Below are positions 21,701-33,439 of a DNA stretch of 64,000 nucleotides, piece by piece. This stretch comes from Cryptomeria japonica (taxonomy: Eukaryota; Streptophyta; Pinopsida; Cupressales; Cupressaceae), in NCBI RefSeq assembly GCF_030272615.1, contig NC_081414.1, positions 826,734,896 to 826,798,895 on the forward strand, read 5' to 3'. How positions within the stretch are numbered: position 1 is the first letter of the stretch; each line of letters opens with the position of its first letter. Made by a program: the position numbers and the translations under genes. A model generated the notes under the pieces. It worked only from the letters and a program-made list of their open reading frames with translations, had not been told where the DNA came from and searched no databases.

Positions 21701-24700
21701 AATTACTATTAGTGAGGATCATTATGTGATCCCTATCCACGTAAAAGACCATCAAAAGCCAATCGCCGATGACGACTCCTATGGCCAGGTGTTGAGGGGG
21801 TGTCAAACACTATCACATAAGTGTGGAACACTTTCACCAACTACAAGACATGATGACTAAATAAATGCATGCAACATTCACATGTTTAGAAACCACTTAC
21901 CGGTGACACTAGAGTACCAACTTATATTAGACACAACTGATGCAGTGGCAAGGACATGCGGTTCCGATGCTTGGTCCAATTGCCTCTTTCTCATTCTCCT
22001 CCTAGAAGTTTCAAAGGGGAACTCAAAGGTGACAGGCTGCTGAACATCATGATAGATCTCACTCATAGTACTCTACCTATGTTGTCGCCAATTGCAACGA
22101 TGGACCCGATTTGCACTGAACCAAGGCCGCATACGTTCGGTGGTTGTATTGGCTGGATTGGTAGAGGGACTAAAATCAAATGACATGGCATCAACATTCT
22201 GAAGATCATCCATGAACCTATCTAGATAGCCTACAAATGCCATTATTTTATCGCCTAAGCTTGACATTGTTTGCGACAACATGTTTAACTTTCCACTTGC
22301 TTCATTCCACATTATAGTGTCCACATCCTTTAAATTTGTATGTGCATTAGAAATGCTATTGATGATAGGTTCAAGTGTTGGGTTTTCATTAGTATTAGCA
22401 GATGTTGGAGTCGACATAGGAATAGGATCTATATGAAATAAGATCTTAGAGTGAACTACACATATTTTAAGTTAGCAAAGATCAACATTCATGAATATCC
22501 ACTTACCTAGAACACATGAATAGTGGAATGAATTGTTCATAATTGCAACAACCTTCAACGCATGCTTGCACATGTTTCCTCGCAAACACTATAAACATTC
22601 ACAGATGTAGAAGTGATCCTTAGATTTCCTAACCACATATCAATTGCACGAGGATTGAATTTTCACCCAGTACCAACTAGGAGTAGTGTCATTTAGAACA
22701 CAATCGGCATTAGGAATTGCCTTTTCCCTCTCCATACTAGTTTGCAAATGTGTCAACCTGTAGTTTTTGATAAATCCAAAATGCAGTTTTTGATCAATCC
22801 AAAATGTTGCAATTCTCTCTTATGCTGGTAGAATGTTTCCACTTTATACACAAGTATAAAATATAGATTGCCCATCCTCCTTGAGCATGTCTTTTTATCA
22901 TCTCTTAGGTGCAGCAACTTGAATTTTACATGGTATGATTCGAAGACATTATTTGTGTCCTGATTAGCATGAGCAAAATTCCTAAAGTTTTTCGCCCACA
23001 TAGCTAGCCAAAAAAAATAGAAAAAAATAAATTAAAAATAGCAGTAGGATGTCAACTACCAAACAACAACCAAAATGGGTAACAATTCATAAATCCAAAT
23101 CGAATGTAATGTCCAACTCACTGATATGGCCTTCTCCTTGACACCATGTGTTGTAGAAGTACTCTAGAAAATGTGGCTGATTACTAAATTTAGAAAAGAA
23201 AGTGTGCAACTCCTCCACAATGCTCTCTTCACTTTCATGCATTGCCATCATTATCACCCCTAGATGGTGAAAAATGTCCATTGCTCTTTCCTTCATTGCA
23301 TACTTGTACACATTCTTAAACCATTCTCGATGCACATGCCAAATACAAAGTATAGCATGACATTCAAAAACACTCGTGTTAGGAACAAAACGTTTAATTG
23401 AGCCTACTCATTTGAAATAAAATGTAGACCAACGTATCATAATGTTTGATTTCATGTAGACAAACATTTCGCTCTTGCACTTACTCTATCACATGAATCT
23501 CTGCACTCGCATAATCCATGATAAATGCATTGATCCTCTAATCAGGCCTCTTTTCCTTTTCTCCTCTCTACAACTCCATCAACCACACCTGAATATCCTC
23601 GATCTTGTTCCTCGATGTCACAGCCCATGCAACAGGCACCCCCGATTGCTACTTGTCGAATATGAGACACAAATACAATTGATACTATTTTAAACAACAA
23701 ACAGGAAGATCACGAGCATCCACAAATCAAATGGGCTACATGAAAATGGGTTAAGTTCGTAGAGACTTACCCCATATTTGTTTGTTGCAAATGGAATCCA
23801 TTGAGATGATTGAGTCATGCGAGAATCAAACCATCATGTCAAGCATCCAAGACGTTTGTATTCCCATAATGAAAGGTCCGTTGACACTTTCTAGCTACTA
23901 GAAAAAAAAAGAAATTAGCCTCATCTTGTTTTTTCCATTCTAAGATGCTAGTGGCATTGTGCACATGCTTTTGTGACTGAATAGAATGGATCCTCGTTGC
24001 TGCGTTGATAACATCCTTGCGTGTGACGAATGAATCTCTCTTCTTCAACATGTCATGAAAAATGGGATCATCAAGGTGTCTGTCCATAATAGCATCAACG
24101 CTCACATCCATCAGCAACAACCTCTCTATATATGCTTTGCATTCATCCAAAAGGTTTGGTGCAAATTGAGAGTGCAACTCATTGCTGGTATCATGTACGC
24201 CATGAAAAGCTTCACCATTCTTGTCTACATGCAACGGTTGCTTCAATATCAAGATAGCCACATTTGGCCTACCATGTAACACCTTAATAATGAAGTGGCA
24301 TGTACAACCTCTTTTTTTCTAATATGTCTGGGCATGCTTCTTATTCGGCAACTTTTTCCTATTGTCTTATGGTCCATATGAACACCAATACCTTCAAAAA
24401 CAACTCTCGTATTATCAATAACATTTGTAATGTCATTAAACGTAGACAAAGAATAGGAAAGAATTTGTGTATGAACCAGCTGTACATATTTGTTGTATGT
24501 GTGTTGTCCATAGCACTATCGTGCTCACTGTGCTGCTTTCAAAGGAATTGTGTTTCAACACCTTCATGCAATGATTCCCCTCTATTGAATGCATCCAATC
24601 TACCAAGTGTAATTGTTGCACGGAGGTCTGTTGTTGAATCATTTTTGACACAAATTGGCATCCACTGAATATCCCTTGAAGAGAAATAATGTAAACCTTC

Positions 24701-24830
24701 ACGAACATCTTGAACTTCCAATACAATAATGTCCTCCCATTTTCGGTGTCTTCCCATTCTGGTCCTATACATATCAGACAAAGATAGAGACTTTATCAAC
24801 AATAAACAACCACAATGATGATATATTCAG
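21700..24830 (-). pseudogene. MULE-type transposase with SWIM zinc finger, decayed, spliced
   Basis: Landmarks in order on the minus strand: IRKKEVVHATSLLRCY near 24310; then LILKQPLHVDKNGEAFHG (~24250), SQFAPNLLDECKAYIERLL and KKRDSFVTRKDVINAATRI (~24030), a pattern known from plant MULE-like proteins; then IPFATNKYG (~23780) leading to YQLYLCLIFD and GVPVAWAV (~23630), the transposase core; then CHAILCIWHVHREWFKN (~23350). A SWIM finger closes the domain near 22570-22610 (CEC...CKH), with one stop inside it. An intron with donor CTAG|GTAAGT (22506) and acceptor CATATAG (22429) joins in frame to PIPMSTPTSANTNEN, giving a tail that ends near 21901 at a second donor, CCG|GTAAGT. Many stops and shifts are present. 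No terminal inverted repeats were found. Confidence 0.75.
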
Positions 24831-25194
24831 TGTGATAGTGTTTTGAGATAGTGGTTGATGCCAAATGTGTTTGCCATGATATTGGTCGCTTGGCACAAAT
24901 GACTTCACAAAGCTACATTACATGGGCTCAATCAATGAATCATGTTAAATGCAATCCTCTACAAGAAGATCAATTGCTTTGGGAATTAAGCCAATTGACT
25001 TAGTACTATCAATTCATCATGTCCATGGTATGTTATACCCATATTCTTCTCAAGGGTTCTTTAAATCTACAAACATAACTTCCCCTGAATTGATACCACT
25101 TTTAATTTAGTTTCTAGAAGAGCCATATGTACCATCTTGAGCTATAGATCCATCCTTCATTTCATCATCTTTCTTTTTCTTCTAATATTTGAAC
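24831..25194. other. No gene seen
   Basis: Lies between the MULE pseudogene and the gag fragment. No motif recognised on either strand. Confidence 0.4.
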
Positions 25195-25560
25195 CTACAT
25201 ATTTTCCATCTTCTTTATTTGAGTTAGATCAACCTTCTTATGTGAAAGAAAAGACTTGGTATTATTTCCTTTGTAATACTTATTAATATTTTTTGTATTT
25301 GTTACAGTTATAACATGTAATGTCTTGTGGATCAATTCCACTTCTTGTATTGGATATGCAGTTAGTTGCCTTATGACCAAACTTGTTGCATGTATAACAA
25401 TAACTATTGAAAGATTGAGTATTCTTGCTTTGTTTGCATTCATTAAACCATTCCCTATTATTAGTAAACAAATTTGTCTTTTTTAAATAATAATTCAAAT
25501 GACTTGAATTACCAAAACAGTAAAGACAAATATCACTAATAGTTGAATAAATCACTATTA
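25195..25560 (-). pseudogene. Gag zinc-knuckle fragment
   Basis: A minus-strand frame shows SYCYTCNKFGHKATNC (CX2CX4HX4C, intact) near 25400, preceded by ICLYCFGNSSHLNYY (CX2C...H, last Cys lost) near 25525 and followed by ITCYNCNKYKKY near 25320 (second half lost). Several spaced knuckles of this wording also occur in the gag of the LTR element at 48450-48914 (GYCYNCNKYGHTSNQC). It is probably a relic of a related element. No LTR is visible beside it. Confidence 0.65.
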
Positions 25561-26399
25561 AATAAGTGATTTTCCTCTAAATTTTAGAGGTATAATTCCC
25601 TTGTTTGATGTAATTTAACCTTTTAAGGGGTATGCTTTTAACTAGAAAGTAGAAAAGGAAAAACTAACACCTATAGATCAATACTTCATGTGAGAGAAAA
25701 TTTGTATTTGACTACATCAATACTTAACACACATTGTGTTAAAAAATTGGCATCAAGAACTCTAAGAAGCATTGGTTCTTTAAAAATTGTAATGTCTACC
25801 ATCCATCATCAATACATCTAGATGAAAATGACATCTTTAAACGTCAAAATATTGGTTGAAGATAAACTCAACCCCAAAGGTAAGAAAGGCCCTAAAATAT
25901 GACAACGATTTATGCTATTGTTTAGGTCTGCATATTGGAAGGAGACAATCATCCATACTTATCACAAGCTTCTATAGCTCATGTAGACTCAAGGTGAGTT
26001 GCAAAATGACCATCAAGGGTGCTCCATGTACCTACAATGGTGAGCCATTTCTAACATAGTGTCAACTGACACTTTTTCTATTTACCATAATAAGATATTT
26101 TATAACATAGTGGGTAAGTACCTAAAATAGTGTTAATGCCAATTTTACAAAATTATTCCTATTGTCTGCAACAGGGTCATAGAAGTGTAATTTCAAGTGA
26201 TATATGCAAAACAAGAAATTGTAGATAAAGAGAAAAACTAATTCCCAATGTATTGGAGTATGACAACCATGTTCTCTCCAATCTCCATTACTTTGACAGT
26301 GGCTGATGCCGAGAGCCAGTTATCATCAGAGTTAAGTAGTATACGGAAGGGATCTAGATTCCCATTCCCGACCCCTACCCTAAACACCTCCCATGCCTC
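25561..26399. other. No gene seen
   Basis: AT-rich. Around 26020-26140 words such as AACATAGTG and TAACATAGTGGGTAAGTACC recur twice. No coding signal was found on either strand. Confidence 0.4.
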
Positions 26400-26640
26400 C
26401 TAGATGAAGTTATTCCTCCTTTGTTGTGCTGCCCTTTTTTGGGAAATTTCCTCATCTTCACTGTCTAACTCCTCTGATTCAGAGGAGATGTAGATGGTGT
26501 GGTTAAAATAGATGCCAAGGGGTCTTACCCAACAATCAGAATCCAACTCTAGAATGGAATTTGCTAGGGCTTGTCCATCAGATGGGTGGACAAAGCTGTC
26601 GATCCTTTGTATGGTCACTTCCTTTGAATTGAATATGTCA
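26400..26640 (-). pseudogene. Short acidic unknown ORF fragment
   Basis: The minus frame 26618-26400 includes YISSESEELDSEDEEISQKR. The serine/acidic run resembles in style the acidic tails of ORF-H (for example ISISSEEEDFDFFEEKK near 31390), so it may be a remnant of another ORF-H copy. It is too short to be sure. Confidence 0.3.
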
Positions 26641-27070
26641 ACCGTAGGGAAAATGACAGCCTCATAAACAAACCCATCACACTAGTGTTTTTAATTAAGT
26701 AAAAATAGGTTTTAAGGGACCCAAAACCTGATTACATTTGAAAGATAGCCAAGAAGGAAACAAAACAAGACAACTGCAAAAGACCAGCACCAAAACCAGT
26801 AGCAAAGAAAGGGACAGCAAGAGGCCAGCAAGAAATTGGCCCCAAGCCCAACATTACAAGTTAATTAAAAACTTTTAATAGATTCCTTAGCATTTTGAAC
26901 CAAGAGCATCATTGCCTTGGCCGCTTCCCTCAGGTCATTGTTTCCTGTCCCAGTTGGCTCTCTTTCATTTTGGTGTCCTTCCTAGTAGTGGTCTGCCTTG
27001 TTCTACGTCTAGGATTCTGGTGGGTGGGGCTGGAGGTTGGAATGTCTTCTATAATTACCAGGTTCTTATC

Positions 27071-28465
27071 CTAATTTTTCCTTTCCAAATGATCCACCAA
27101 AGCGTTCATGTTCTGGGAAGAAACTTTAAGGATCTGGAGGCTGTGGTTCATGAAGCTTTCTAGAGCCTTCTCATTATGGGCGATCTGGGTATTGATGTTG
27201 TCTTTGTCCTCCTCGCCTGTTCTTTCAGAGTTCTGATAACATCCTCCAAGTGTTTTAGGTCCCCTTTGATCAGATCTTTCTCCAGCCAATCCTCCATCTC
27301 CATTTCCTCCTTAGCTTCATTGTTTTTCGTATCACCATTTTGTTTCCTAGAGTTAGAATCCTTAATCAACTTATTAATCTTATTTTCCAGCTCCCTTTAC
27401 TTACCTTGCATACTGGTGATGTTTTCGGCAACCCATTTCTAGAAATTGAAGGATTCTAGAGTGTAGTTATGGGCAATGTTCAAGATGGTGTTTGCAGAGT
27501 CCTTGCCCTATTCAGTTTGCTCAGAGTTAGGGTTGTCATACTCCTTAGAATTCAGAGCATCATTCTCACTTCCTAAGCCATTAGGGTTAGAGTGAGGGTT
27601 TTCAGAGTTACCCCCTTCCTCCCCTTCACCATTGTTCTCATCCTTATTTTTCTCCATTTCAGTATCAATGTCCTTATCCTTTTCCTCTTCCTCATCACAG
27701 TGCACCTCCATTTCCTCATGCTTTATTTCGGCTTTCTTTTTTTTATGGGTAGGGGTATTGGGCTGATCTCCATCTGAGTCAGAGTCTTTGCAGCTCTCAG
27801 AGATATGAGCATTAGTGATCAAGGGGTCATCTTTGGTTGCCCTGGCCTTGTCCTTTAGATGTTCATATATTAGCAGAATAAGCCCCTGCTGGGCTATAGG
27901 GTAAGAGTTAGGCTTTTTAGTGTGGTCTGCAAGACTCTCATTTAGAGAGGACGCTAAATAGAAAGGCAGGGAAATTTTAGCCCCATGATGGAAATGGTTC
28001 AAAATAGCGAAGTGATAGTTATAAATTTTTGTAAATCTTCCATCCATAGTCAAATACTCCATTAAAACCCTTAGAACTTTTTTCCAGAAGGGCTTTACCT
28101 GCTAGGGAGTGTAGTAGGAGATGTTGTCCTTCTTCACAAGCTTGCCCTTGTCATCCTCCGACTTTGAGAAATTTTTGAAAGCTTCAGCTGCATACTTCCG
28201 ATCCCTATAGAATTTAGTACCCTCCGTCTGAAGACCCGTGACCTCTGCAACCAGGTTTTCATCAATTTTCCAAATCTCCCCAAACAAGGTGACTCCGTTG
28301 TTACTCTAGCTTCTAGTAAAACCATAAGACACAGAATTTCTACTTCCGTGAAGCTTTTCCATATAGTCAGTAAAGTCGTATCTATGGAGCCTTCTCCAAA
28401 TCTTTCATTCACTCTTCCAATTTTCACATCTTGGAGGCTCGTTCCTGTTTAGGTTACCACCCATT
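27071..28465 (-). pseudogene. ORF-H copy A, unknown element protein, decayed
   Basis: It begins MGGNLNRNEPPRCENWKSE at 28465. A middle block reads IWKIDENLVAEVTGLQTEG then KFYRDRKYAAEAFKNFS (~28270-28180), followed by VLMEYLTMDGRFTKIYNYHF (~28070) and a hydrophobic segment. The C-terminal half is strongly acidic and lysine-rich (DEEEEKDKDIDTEMEKN near 27680), with coiled coil near 27350-27200. Copy B has the same order. The wording (VDEDLI..TGL..EG..FYRDR) resembles proteins of unknown role often annotated beside plant transposons. Stops and one frameshift are present. Function unknown. Confidence 0.55.
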
Positions 28466-28732
28466 CTGAGCTCCAAGTAGAGATACCCATTGCTACAATT
28501 CATAGTCAGCAGATGAAACCTTGAAAACTTGTAATTTTTGGAATTCCAGTGTAGAGACTATTTCATTGTTTTGAAATTAATGCTTGTGGCCGCACAAACC
28601 CAACAATTATTACTATAATCTTTCTCACACATATGATCATGGAAATAATGCCAAAAAAAACTCATTAGCTGATAGTTAATCCGCCCCCAAAATCTATCTT
28701 TGGAATTCATTCCCCAAAATTTAATCATGAGA

Positions 28733-29254
28733 TTAACTTGACCCATTGATATGATCAAAGTATAATTGCTCTTTAACCTCCCTTTTAATGTGAGTTTCTC
28801 CAATGTATTTGACATCCTTTTCCAAATTGACCCCTTCATTGGCAAGGATATCTGCAACCTTATTACCTTCTCTAAAGGTATGAGTTATGCTAATACTAAC
28901 ATAGTTCTTTAACAAATATTTAGCACTTTTAACTAAGTCAGTAATATTCCAAGAAACAGAGCTTGTACCTTTGAGGGCTTGTATGATGTTTAAAGAATCC
29001 CCTTTGAGCCAAATTTTTTTGAATTTGAATTCCTGAGCTAGCTGGAGGCTCTTTAGCATTGCCAGAGCTTCAGCCACATGGTTATTTTAGACTCCAAAAG
29101 GAGAAGCAAAAGAAGCAATGCAAATTCCCATCACACCAGTGTTGATTAGCACCCAGTATACCATTAGCCACCTGACATACATCATTCTAGACCACATTGC
29201 TTGCTTGAAATAGCCGGCTACATTGGGCCTGGATTGATTCCTCTCTACAAGGAA
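28733..29254 (-). pseudogene. RNase H (RVT_3-like) domain, copy A, decayed
   Basis: The minus frames show a degenerate first strand (LNFLVERNQSRPNVAGY, ~29254), then NNHVAEALAMLKSLQLA (Glu, ~29080), KKIWLKGDSLNIIQALKG (Asp) and THTFREGNKVADILANEG (final Asp), the order of plant RNase H of the LINE/RVT_3 kind. The first catalytic Asp is not preserved, and a stop precedes NNHVAEA. The nearest relative in this window is 32427-33053. It lies 270 bases before ORF-H on the same strand. Confidence 0.7.
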
Positions 29255-29320
29255 ATTGAGACCAAAATGATGCACCATCAGTTGAGATCGATACTTCCAG
29301 GCTTGAGACTGCAATCTGAA

Positions 29321-30324
29321 CCATTTCTTATATAAAGTTTCAAACTTTCTAGAGAAGTCTAGAGACTAGAATAGGCCCGAATTCCAATCAAGGTTCATCC
29401 GAACAACATATCTTTACTATTTTGATAACTTTTCAAGTCCCTATTCATACGTACTTTATCTAATCGACCTGATACCAATTCGCCAAAGTGCATGAAAAAA
29501 TAGAGGTCTCCGGTTTTTCGTTCCACTAAGGTATGGCCTACCTCTAGCTAAAATCAATCTCCCATGCTCGATCCACATTCACCGACATCCGATGCATAAT
29601 GATAAGAGAGCTCGAGATCCGCGTTGGTTCACAATGTTTGTTGGAGCTTGGGAGGTCCCCCAATTCTGTAAACATATAGATGAATTTCCTAACAAACCTC
29701 TTTCCTTTAAACTTGTTGATGAAGAGTAAAGGGCATTCATTATACTAAAATATCTTGTTCCACCAAATGGAAGAGATGGGGAAATTAAGACCATGCTAAA
29801 GAGATTGGTCATACCAAGTGAGGTGTTAGGAAACTATTTACCAAGGTTTCCAAATACTATTAAATGAGTCTATCTCTAAATTTTTGTTTACATATTCTAA
29901 TATTTAATTACAATCCTAATGTATAATGTTGAATCTCCAATGTTCTTGAAATAGGTAAGTTGGACACCCATTGGTGCAGGAGCACCTAGCTTTTAACAAT
30001 TTTTTATGCATTTTCCAGATTGTGATGATCCATATTTTGGATTAGGTGTTTGAATAATGGACTACTCAAAGCTCCACATGTGTGTTTGATAGTCATTTGA
30101 AGGATTATTGTCACCTAGGTTGTTACTTTTCTCAAATCTATCCTATGAGCCCTTGTAAGCCTAAAATGGCATAAATTTGCATTATGATGTAAAATGACTT
30201 GTAAAGTCTCATTAAGCATTTAGGAATGTCATTTTAATGTTATGAAGTCATCTTAGGAGGTTTAGTATAAGTAAAAATGCATAAAAGGAAAAAATGCACA
30301 TTTGAGCAAAAGTTGTCATTGTTC
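29321..30324. other. Spacer between element copies, no gene seen
   Basis: No family motif on either strand. The minus frame 29812-29579 has no recognisable content. Confidence 0.4.
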
Positions 30325-30487
30325 TGATTGATTGAAAAACAGGTTTTAAGGACCCAAACCTTTACAACATAGATAGAAATATAGTAGGAAAAGGAATTAA
30401 AGTCTACATACAAAAGGACTGGCCAAAAGACTAGCGAACAGAAAGAACAACAAACCAACAAAACACAACAAAGAGACCAAGGAGGCA

Positions 30488-32213
30488 CTACATAGCAATT
30501 TTCTTTAGCAGATCCTCTGCCTTTATCACTAGCTCATCATAGGTCACCCCGACTTCTTTCAGCTCCTCCAGCTCCTTATTCACTTTCTTTTCCTTCCTCT
30601 TGCCTCTAGTGCGGGTTCTAGGACCTTGGGCTTCCCCTGTTCCTTTAGCGTCTAGGTCAATTTCCTGGATTTCCTTGTCATCATCAAGCTTGCTGATGAG
30701 GGTATGGGTATTATTGGCCAAGATTTTCAGAATGCTAAGGCTTTGCTCTGCAATATGCTTAAGGCACTCCTCAATTTTTTCCACTTTGATGACTATGTCT
30801 GAGAGTGTTTTTTCACTAGTTTCTGCCAGGGTTTTTCTATCCAGCATCTCCTTTTCAATCTTTTCAAACCTGGGATTAAAAGCATCTCTAATGTCTTCTG
30901 CTTTAGCAATAGTGTTTTTTAGATCCTCGATATAATCGGCCATTGTATTCCCCTCTCCAATGTTAATGGTCTCCAGAATTAGGACTCTGTTGCAAAGTTT
31001 TTTATACTCATCTGCAGCTTTCTTATACCCATCAATAAGCCATTCAATAGTTTTCATAAAACCATTCAAGGCCTCAGGAGGAGGGCCAGAAGAGGGAGTC
31101 CCTTTTCCAGGGGTTACCTATTCATTTTTAGGAATATGGAGGGCAGAAATGGTGTCGGCGTCCCTGAGAGTCTCCTCCATTGTCTCCATGTCCATGCTGT
31201 GCTTAGCTTCCAGGGTCCTAGTTTTCTTGTCATCTTCCGGTTCCTTACCAGTCTCCTCCAGTTCCTTGCTAGTCTCCTCCGGTTTCTTATGCTTTTTCTG
31301 GGACTAGGCTTGGTTTTTACTTTTCTTCTTCAGCAACCCCTTAGGGTTCTTCTTCTCCTCAAAAAAATCAAAGTCCTCTTCTTCTGAAGAGATACTAATC
31401 AAGGGTTTGCTTTGAAGTTTTTTGCTCTTAGAAGAAGAGGGTCTTGATTTCCTCTTCTTACTACTCTCATACTTTGAATCATCAGAGCTATCCTCATTAT
31501 CAGTCAAGGAATCATTGTCTGAATCCTCCTCCTCTGAAAATTCAGAATCAGACATATCTTCCTTAGAGTCCACAAAGAGCTGCATCTGGTTTATTTGACT
31601 AGCCTTTAAATGGTCATAAATGAGGACCATAAGACCTTGGTGCATTGTGGTATCGCCATGAGGATTTTCATTGTAGGATTTTAGGGAGGCATTCATTGAG
31701 TAGAGAAAGAAGTAAGGAAAATTCACCTTATCATTAAGCCTAAAATGGTTTAACAGAACAAAATGATACCCATAGACTTTCATAAACCTACCATCTAGAG
31801 TTATATACCACATTAAAACAAAGAGAATTTCCCACCAGGGTTTTGTAAAAGTCCTAGGTGGTTAGTAGGTTTTGCTCAACTTTACCAGTCTTTTTTTCTC
31901 TTTCTTTGTAACCGAGTACCTTTCAATGGCTTCCCTGCTGACCTTCCTGTCTCTGTAGAAGTTGCAGCCCTCCCTGTTGAGACTCGTAGCTTTAGCTATT
32001 AAGTCTTCATCAATTTCCACCATTTGGTCACCCATTTTTAGCATGCCCTTCTTCCAATTTTTGTAGAAGAGGCTAGTTACCATTCCATCATGGCTGTGGA
32101 GTATCTCTATGAAGCTCGAAAGACCACCCTTCTACAAAATTTCCCACACCTCTTCTTTCTATTTCCACTCCTTGCAATTACTTGGCTCATATCATCTCCT
32201 ATTTCTGCCCATG
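30488..32213 (-). pseudogene. ORF-H copy B, unknown element protein, decayed
   Basis: It starts MGRNRR at 32213 and has stops in the first 40 codons. Preserved blocks are GMVTSLFYKNWKKGMLKMGD (~32100), VEIDEDLIAKATSLNREG then NFYRDRKVSREAIERYS, WYITLDGRFMKVYGYHFVLL (~31810) and HQGLMVLIYDHLKA. Then follow an acidic Ser-rich stretch (EEEDSDNDSLTDNEDSSDD, ~31490), a basic stretch, and a helical C-terminal domain (31069-30488, MKTIEWLIDGYKKAADEY..., predicted coiled coil) ending with a KEELKEVG-like helix. Each block aligns with copy A. No catalytic residues known. Possibly a nucleic-acid-binding or gag-like protein; not shown. Confidence 0.58.
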
Positions 32214-32426
32214 GTGTCGTTTCTCACAGCCAAATTTTGAAATTTATAGAACTGGTAAAATAGAGTGCTTTTTAGAGCTAAAACAAATACCTAGAAAGCG
32301 TGTGTGACCTTAAAGATCTGATAGATTATAAAACAAGTTTTGCTGGCTTTGATGTTATAATGAGTGATTTTCTCATTATAGAAGTAACTCGAAGTGCTTA
32401 CATCAGTACTTTTCATAATTACCCTG

Positions 32427-33053
32427 TCAATCAAGAGTCTTTGGGGTACTTCGATATCTTTCATCAATTATGATTTGTCTGACATCTTCGGGGAGACTGC
32501 TCTCACCCATCCACGTGGTAATAGTCTCATTCTTAACCACCACATTTGCAGCCCAATCAGCAGAACAGTTGGCCTCCCAATAGATATGGGATTTATGGCA
32601 TTTTTTAAAGGTTCTAATGATGTCAATAGCAGAAATAATTATATTATGAATCGACCATGAGGGCTTTGAAGTCCCATTGAGGCACTTAATTATATTATTG
32701 GAGTCTCCTATCCAAAGATAGGGGCAGTTCCATTTTTTGGCTAAGATAATGCCTTGAAGGGCTGCCATGGCTTCCACTTTATGATTGGTTTGAGTACCAA
32801 TAGGGACATCAATCATACCTTTGCAAATGCCTCTATGATCTCTAAGAATAGCTCCACAGCCTAAAGGACCTGGATTTCCTTTGGCTACAAAAGTTGTCAT
32901 TGTTGCATGACAACTTTTTGTAACTTTTTTAGCAACTTTGCATTTTTTGAGAAAATTGGTGGTTAGGAAACTAATGAAGAGTTGGTTATGACCAAAATGG
33001 CATATAAAATGATCTAATAATGATTGTACACATGTTGGAACATTTGTGAGCAA
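32427..33053 (-). pseudogene. RNase H (RVT_3-like) domain, copy B
   Basis: An open frame of 208 codons. From ~32910: KGNPGPLGCGAILRDHRG, then NHKVEAMAALQGIILA (Glu), CPYLWIGDSNNIIKCLNG (Asp), HIYWEANCSADWAANVV (final Asp). The first block normally starts with FDGA; here it is TTFVA, so the first catalytic Asp is missing and the enzyme would be inactive. It is of the kind found at the C-terminus of plant L1 LINE ORF2. No RT domain precedes it within the window. Confidence 0.8.
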
Positions 33054-33439
33054 GTTTGAATAGATTTTGAAGACAATTTCTAAATTTTACCTTGTAATTT
33101 TATCTTTTTTGTAGCAGCAGTCTGTACCAAATGGATTGACCTTGCTACTATTCTTTCATGGTGGTTTAGTGTATGTTATTTTATTTCTCAAGAGGTGTTT
33201 TTAATTTCTTTTAGTGTAGGTTTGAGGTGTGTTTACAAATTTGTATTGCTCTCAGCCTGAGCAAGGGTTCAAGAGCCCAGTCACGGTTCCAACTTGAAAT
33301 CCCTTAGAAGTGCATTCAAAGATGTTTTCAATTCCTTGGAAGTCCATTATCATGTTTGTGGAAAGTTACATTTGTGAAAGAAATCCTTCTCTTCATAAAA
33401 TATAAAATCATGTTTATCAGTGTAAGTCATCCCGATAAG
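33054..33439. other. No gene seen
   Basis: AT-rich. Near 33355-33430 words GAAAGTTACA and AAGTCATCCCGATAA begin the leader repeat motif also seen at 42200-42235. Confidence 0.4.

Larger units (their letters stand above)
26690..29320 (-). mobile_element. Copy A of a LINE-like element: RNase H followed by ORF-H
   Basis: On the minus strand an RNase H domain (29254-28733) is followed by ORF-H (28465-27071), then a T-rich 3' region ending with GGGTCCCTTAAAACC at 26706-26735 and a short TTTTTACTTAATTAAAAA tail. Copy B at 30325-33053 has the same order, similar spacing and the same terminal words. RNase H without LTRs and a shared 3' end suggest the 3' part of an L1-type LINE, but no RT or endonuclease is present and target duplications were not found. 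Confidence 0.6.
30325..33053 (-). mobile_element. Copy B of the LINE-like element: RNase H followed by ORF-H
   Basis: Same layout as 26690-29320: RNase H (33053-32427), ORF-H (32213-30488), a T-rich 3' region and the terminal words GGTCCTTAAAACC (30338-30355), then TTTTTCAATCAATC. The two copies are clearly diverged in DNA, so this is two insertions or an old duplication rather than a recent tandem copy. No LTR flanks either. Confidence 0.6.

Noticed and set aside
22073-22417. Independent gene in the MULE region
   Set aside because: A consensus intron (22506-22429) joins it in frame to the SWIM exon, so it is better read as the tail of the same gene.
30600-31307. Plus-strand Ser/Leu-rich frames opposite ORF-H copy B
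   Set aside because: They mirror the Lys/Glu-rich helices of ORF-H, which align with copy A on the minus strand.
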